The position numbers and the translations under genes were made by a program. A stretch of DNA of 64,000 bases from CAG-877 sp045125935 (GTDB lineage Bacteria > Bacillota_I > Bacilli_A > RF39 > UBA660), in the NCBI GenBank assembly GCA_045125935.1, contig JBGVNW010000068.1, forward strand, positions 186,001 to 250,000, in the 5' to 3' direction. Position 1 is the stretch's first letter; the number at the start of each line of letters is the position of its first letter. Under the pieces are notes generated by a model. It was not told the origin of the DNA. It did not search any database and worked only from the letters and a program-made list of their open reading frames with translations. This document shows positions 60,824 to 64,000 of the stretch, piece after piece.

Positions 60824-62008
60824 ATGAAAAGATTTACATTAATTATAGATGGTCATAATTTCTTTTTTCGTAGTTTATGGTCTTGTTTTAGACAAAATTC
60901 TAAAACGAAGATATTATCTACACAAAAGGATATAGACGCATATGAGAAAAAAATGATGATTGACTTTTGTTCTGTTGTTAAAAGTGTCAGTCCTATTGTT
61001 AATGATATTGTCTTTATCAGAGATAGTCATTCATGGCGAAAGGAGTTGTTGCTTGAACATGAATATAAAGGAAATAGAAAGAAAAACCAAGATAATATAG
61101 ATATGATTGGTTTTGGTGAGGCGGTGAATAATTTCACAGAAACATTGGTTAATTTTGGTATAAAAGTGAGTCAGGCAGAAAGATCTGAAGGTGATGATTT
61201 GATATATGCTTGGAGTAAACATTTATTTGATTCGGGTAAGTCGTCGTTGATTTTATCCACAGATAAAGACTTAAATCAATTAATTAAGTGTGTGAATGAT
61301 GTTCATATAATTCAATATTCTCCAGTTTCTAATAAGTTGTATGTTAGTAAAGAGAGTAATGACATTATTAAAACTATTGGCGAACGCAAAGAAGTTCAAA
61401 TGGAAAATTTGTTTGAGGAACTTTTTACAATATCTATTGAAAATGATCCTTTTGATAAATTTGTAAAGGGAACTGATGTTGAAGAAGTTTATGCTGAAGA
61501 AATAAGGTTTGCAAAAATTATTGGTGGTGATGTTTCGGATAATATTTATCCAGTATATTTTAAACAGGGTGATGGAACAAATAGAAACAAAGGTTTGGGT
61601 CCAAAAACTGTTAAGAAAATATATGATACATTTAAGGGTAAATTAGGTTGTGAATTTGATTATCATATTTATTCTAATGAAGACCTTATGAAAATGTTAT
61701 GTAATATCATTTATGAAATTGCGAAAATTAATGATGATGAATTTACAAAAAGAATGCTTTTCGAGAATATAAAAACCAATACTAAACTTGTTGCGTTGAC
61801 AGATGAAAGTATTCCATCCGATGTTATAGATAATATGATCGAAAATATAAATGAAGAAAAATTGAAGAGATCTGTTATATTATCTAAAATTACAAGAGAA
61901 AGTATTTTCGCAAAGTCTAGATTTAAAGAATATAAATCAAATATTCAATTTGACTCAAACATGGTGAGTGGTGTTAAAAATGATGGAATGAATTTTATAG
62001 TTGGTTGA
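60824..62008 (+). CDS. rnh: RNase H / 5'-3' FEN-type exonuclease
   Basis: 394 aa. The FEN/PIN-like active site is clear: IIDGHNFFFR (D9), FIRDSHSWRKE, the acidic cluster RSEGDDLIYAW, STDKDLNQL, and GGDVSDNIYPV followed by a helix-hairpin-helix (GLGPKTVKKIYD). T4 RNase H removes RNA primers and works with gp32 and the clamp; the same role is inferred. It is longer than T4 Rnh (305 aa), with an extra acidic segment near residues 195-220. It is directly upstream of the clamp-loader-like gene. Confidence 0.9.
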   Translation: MKRFTLIIDGHNFFFRSLWSCFRQNSKTKILSTQKDIDAYEKKMMIDFCSVVKSVSPIVNDIVFIRDSHSWRKELLLEHEYKGNRKKNQDNIDMIGFGEAVNNFTETLVNFGIKVSQAERSEGDDLIYAWSKHLFDSGKSSLILSTDKDLNQLIKCVNDVHIIQYSPVSNKLYVSKESNDIIKTIGERKEVQMENLFEELFTISIENDPFDKFVKGTDVEEVYAEEIRFAKIIGGDVSDNIYPVYFKQGDGTNRNKGLGPKTVKKIYDTFKGKLGCEFDYHIYSNEDLMKMLCNIIYEIAKINDDEFTKRMLFENIKTNTKLVALTDESIPSDVIDNMIENINEEKLKRSVILSKITRESIFAKSRFKEYKSNIQFDSNMVSGVKNDGMNFIVG

Positions 62009-62009
62009 T

Positions 62010-62471
62010 ATGGAGTTGTATGAAGTTTTAAATGCATACTGTTCTCGTAGTTCTGGTTCGGTATCAAAAGAAGATAAGAGAAGACATTCGTATATGTTAC
62101 GAAGACTTTTTAGTTCAACATATCCAATTCAATGTTCTTTAATTAATAATTTGAATACAGATCCTGTGTGTTCATCTAACATAATTGCGATGTTAGCATC
62201 CAGATATAGTGGATTACCCGATTTCTTAAAAATAAGAGTAGACCAAAAAAAGAAAAAAGAAAGCATTCGCAAATTTTATGAAGATGATGTTTTGTTAAAA
62301 TATATGGAAATAAACCAATGTGGTATTAGAGAAGTTGAAGAAGCATATATGTTTGATAAAAAAAATTTAGATGTTGCATTGAAGTTAATAAAGAAAACAT
62401 TCTTTGATAATAAAGATAAGGTAATTGTAGATAAAACAAAAAAAGTTGATGATGAAAAATCATTATTTTAA
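62010..62471 (+). CDS. Possible clamp-loader small subunit (gp62-like)
   Basis: 153 aa from the ATG at 62010; a TTG at 62001 would overlap the RNase H stop. It is all-helical, with a RRLFSSTYPIQCSLINNLNT segment early and an end of KKKKESIRKFYEDDVLLKYME, then a short helix pair. This pattern recalls phage clamp-loader A (gp62-type) proteins, where a similar basic helix is followed by a small helical bundle. The match is weak, but position after RNase H and before a DNA-metabolism gene supports a replisome role. Confidence 0.45.
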   Translation: MELYEVLNAYCSRSSGSVSKEDKRRHSYMLRRLFSSTYPIQCSLINNLNTDPVCSSNIIAMLASRYSGLPDFLKIRVDQKKKKESIRKFYEDDVLLKYMEINQCGIREVEEAYMFDKKNLDVALKLIKKTFFDNKDKVIVDKTKKVDDEKSLF

Positions 62472-62479
62472 TTTTTTGT

Positions 62480-62487
62480 TATATTTG
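62480..62487 (+). promoter_or_regulatory. Bacteroidota-type -7 element for the coiled-coil gene
   Basis: TTTTTTGTTATATTTG with TATATTTG 33 nt before the ATG at 62521. Confidence 0.55.
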
Positions 62488-62520
62488 TATTGAATTTTAA
62501 TTTTTTAATTGAATAAAAAA

Positions 62521-63315
62521 ATGGTAGAAGATGTAATTAATTTGGTTGATGAAACCGTAAAGAGAATTAAGGAACTTGCACAAGCAAGACTTGATGTTGA
62601 GAGCAGAAAAAATGAACTAACTGTTCATGAAAGAGATTTGGAATCTATTGTAAATGTGCTTGGTGTAGATTCAAAAGATTATCTTGTAAAGAAAAATCTT
62701 ATTGATATGACATCGGATGCTATCAAGCAATCTGAAAGTCTCGTTGAAAAACTTTCGTTCAAGAAGTCAGAACTTAAACCTGTTCTTGATTCTGTTGTTG
62801 ATGAGTTTCAAAATGCACTTAAGATAGAACAAGAAACAGAATATGACATTAAACTTGGTGAAAATGATGTAAGGGGTTATCCTACGGGTAAACGAGCATT
62901 TACACAATTGATGACATATCTTAATGAGCGTGTTGAATGGACTCCAAAGACAGCAGCACAACTTATGGTTCTTGTTTCGAATATGAAAGAAAATGAGGCA
63001 CATGTTAAGTCAAAGACATTTGATAATGTGATTAAACTTCGTTCATCTAATGTTTTGGTATTGTATCACTCTATTCTTGAAAATATGTCTGGTAAGGGAT
63101 ATAATACAGCAAAGGATTTCTTGGCATTGTGGGCAAATTGCGGTCAGGAAATTACAAACGCAGTGAGAGAAGTTCATAAGGTTCATGAATCTACGAGAGA
63201 GTTGGGAACAAAACTTAATCTTATTGAAGATGAGTTTGATAAGAGTTTTGACGATCTCCCACATGAAGAGAATGAAGTGGTAACAACTAAAGATGAAGTT
63301 GCACCTGAAGTATAA
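62521..63315 (+). CDS. Coiled-coil protein, unknown function
   Basis: 264 aa from the ATG at 62521. Residues 1-110 are a long coiled coil (VDETVKRIKELAQARLDVESR then SDAIKQSESLVEKL). The middle contains PTGKRAFTQLMTYLNERVEW and helical LYHSILENMSGKG. The C-terminal 30 residues are acidic. No enzymatic motif is seen. It has a host-type promoter like the replication genes and better-than-average codon bias, which suggests early or middle expression. Confidence 0.6.
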   Translation: MVEDVINLVDETVKRIKELAQARLDVESRKNELTVHERDLESIVNVLGVDSKDYLVKKNLIDMTSDAIKQSESLVEKLSFKKSELKPVLDSVVDEFQNALKIEQETEYDIKLGENDVRGYPTGKRAFTQLMTYLNERVEWTPKTAAQLMVLVSNMKENEAHVKSKTFDNVIKLRSSNVLVLYHSILENMSGKGYNTAKDFLALWANCGQEITNAVREVHKVHESTRELGTKLNLIEDEFDKSFDDLPHEENEVVTTKDEVAPEV

Positions 63316-63398
63316 TAATTATTCAATAAATTTATAGAAAAATATTTAATAATTTATAAAAATGTTACTAATATAAGCATAATAAAAAAAATATTTTT

Positions 63399-63406
63399 CA
63401 TAAATA
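63399..63406 (+). promoter_or_regulatory. Late-type promoter CATAAATA upstream of the last gene
   Basis: TTCATAAATA with the expected start site near 63412, giving a leader of about 235 nt for the gene at 63647. An ATG at 63413 opens a 9-codon peptide. Confidence 0.6.
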
Positions 63407-63415
63407 CTGTGTATG

Positions 63416-63640
63416 TTAAAGGCAATAAAACTAATATTTTAATATATTAGTAGTTAAAAGAAGGAAAACGAATAATAGGGTTGAGTTCACCCGAATTTAA
63501 GCGAGTGGGAGAACAAGCGTTAGTGAGTTCTGTGAACCTCGAAAAACATGTAAAATAATATTTTTCTATATTTTACTGAACTATAATAAAAATAATGTTT
63601 AACCAGAGCCGCTATTGCGGCGGCTCATAATTTAATATAT
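63416..63640 (+). ncRNA. Structured leader RNA in the 331-bp gap before the last gene
   Basis: The longest gene-free stretch outside the introns (63316-63646). It folds into several stems: ACTAATAT/ATATTAGT (63430-63451), GGGT/ACCC (63478-63492), an extended CGAG/CTCG stem with AGAAC/GTTCT inside (63502-63541) and GAGCCGC/GCGGCTC (63606-63626). GTTCAC (63485) can alternatively pair with GTGAAC (63532). It may be a late 5' leader that protects or regulates the mRNA, or a separate small RNA. Confidence 0.45.
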
Positions 63641-63646
63641 AATAAT

Positions 63647-64000
63647 ATGAGTATAGTAACTCAAACACTTGAAATTTATGATGATGCTAACCCGTTGGAG
63701 GTTAAATCAGTTACAGTTCCTGTAAGAGCAGGACAAAAAATTTTCTCACACGAGTCTTATGCTATTGACGCAATGAAGATGTATGATAAGTATTGTGCTG
63801 GAGATATTCTTAATAATATTCTTTCTTATGAAGGTGGTAACTTCAGAGATGTTCGTGTTGGCGTTGTATCTTCTTTTAGCGAAGAAAAAGAAACTGCAAC
63901 AATTGAACTTTCTGCAAAACATTCTATTTCAGTTGATTATAACTCAAAGACTGAAGAAATGGAACTTGGTAAGAAAATTGATGTTGTTGTATCTAAATCA
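63647..64000 (+). CDS. Partial gene, unknown late protein
   Basis: 118 codons from ATG to the window edge with no stop. The protein begins MSIVTQTLEIYDD and continues VKSVTVPVRAGQKIFSHESYAID and GDILNNILSYEGGNF, giving a beta-alpha pattern with no motif I recognise. The late-type promoter, long structured leader and GC-richer codons suggest an abundant virion protein. It is cut by the window, so family assignment needs the rest. Confidence 0.6.
   Translation, partial: MSIVTQTLEIYDDANPLEVKSVTVPVRAGQKIFSHESYAIDAMKMYDKYCAGDILNNILSYEGGNFRDVRVGVVSSFSEEKETATIELSAKHSISVDYNSKTEEMELGKKIDVVVSKS

Noticed and set aside
63470..63560. tRNA-like sequence in the structured leader
   Set aside because: No acceptor stem, anticodon arm or TTCGANNC pattern could be placed; the stems do not form a cloverleaf.

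Overview
The window is 64 kb of a very AT-rich tailed-phage genome, from a large T4-like myovirus that most likely infects a member of the Bacteroidota. The T4-like calls rest on recognisable homologues: UvsW helicase, a gp32-type single-strand DNA-binding protein, an RNase H/FEN exonuclease, a gp4-type head-completion nuclease, a gp26-type baseplate protein, and anaerobic ribonucleotide reductase NrdD/NrdG. The host call rests on promoters of the form TTTG-(19-20)-TATATTTG, which match the Bacteroidota -33/-7 consensus (TTTG / TAnnTTTG), and on the absence of clear Shine-Dalgarno sequences. No portal, large terminase, major capsid, DNA polymerase or sliding clamp is recognised here, so this is only part of a larger genome. 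No tRNA, CRISPR array or insertion sequence was seen.

Layout. 0-3.9 kb: a partial minus-strand gene, a Rep/primase-like protein and UvsW. 3.9-21.5 kb, minus strand: an adhesion cassette made of a 2844-aa CotH-like/BspA-like fibre protein, a fibre protein of about 1750 aa with lamin-tail-like and metallophosphoesterase domains, a DnaJ, a glycosyltransferase and a 611-aa virion protein. 21.6-26 kb: a GroES-like cochaperonin, an adenine methyltransferase with a nuclease-like C-terminus, a DnaG-type primase and a guanylate-kinase-like enzyme. 26-31 kb: nrdD, broken by four intervening sequences (one carrying a GIY-YIG homing endonuclease), followed by nrdG. 31-33 kb: a methyltransferase/endonuclease pair that looks like a restriction-modification system. 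33-36 kb: small proteins and a full-length DnaK. 36-39.5 kb: virion proteins. 39.6-44.5 kb: gp32, a degenerate metallophosphoesterase, a sigma factor, small late proteins and a nucleotidyltransferase. 44.5-60 kb: tail and baseplate genes, including a hub protein fused to a cysteine-peptidase-like domain and a tape-measure-like protein with 58-residue repeats. 60-64 kb: RNase H, a possible clamp-loader subunit, a coiled-coil protein, a structured leader RNA and a truncated last gene.

Expression appears to use two promoter classes. Replication and regulatory genes carry TATATTTG/A elements, which the host polymerase could read. Virion and other late genes carry CATAAATA/TATAAATA elements resembling T4 late promoters, which the phage sigma factor at 41.3 kb could read. 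Many genes have their own rho-independent terminator, often running straight into the next promoter, and several promoters end only 4-5 nt before the start codon, suggesting leaderless transcripts. Function calls are from motif recognition by eye, without database searches.
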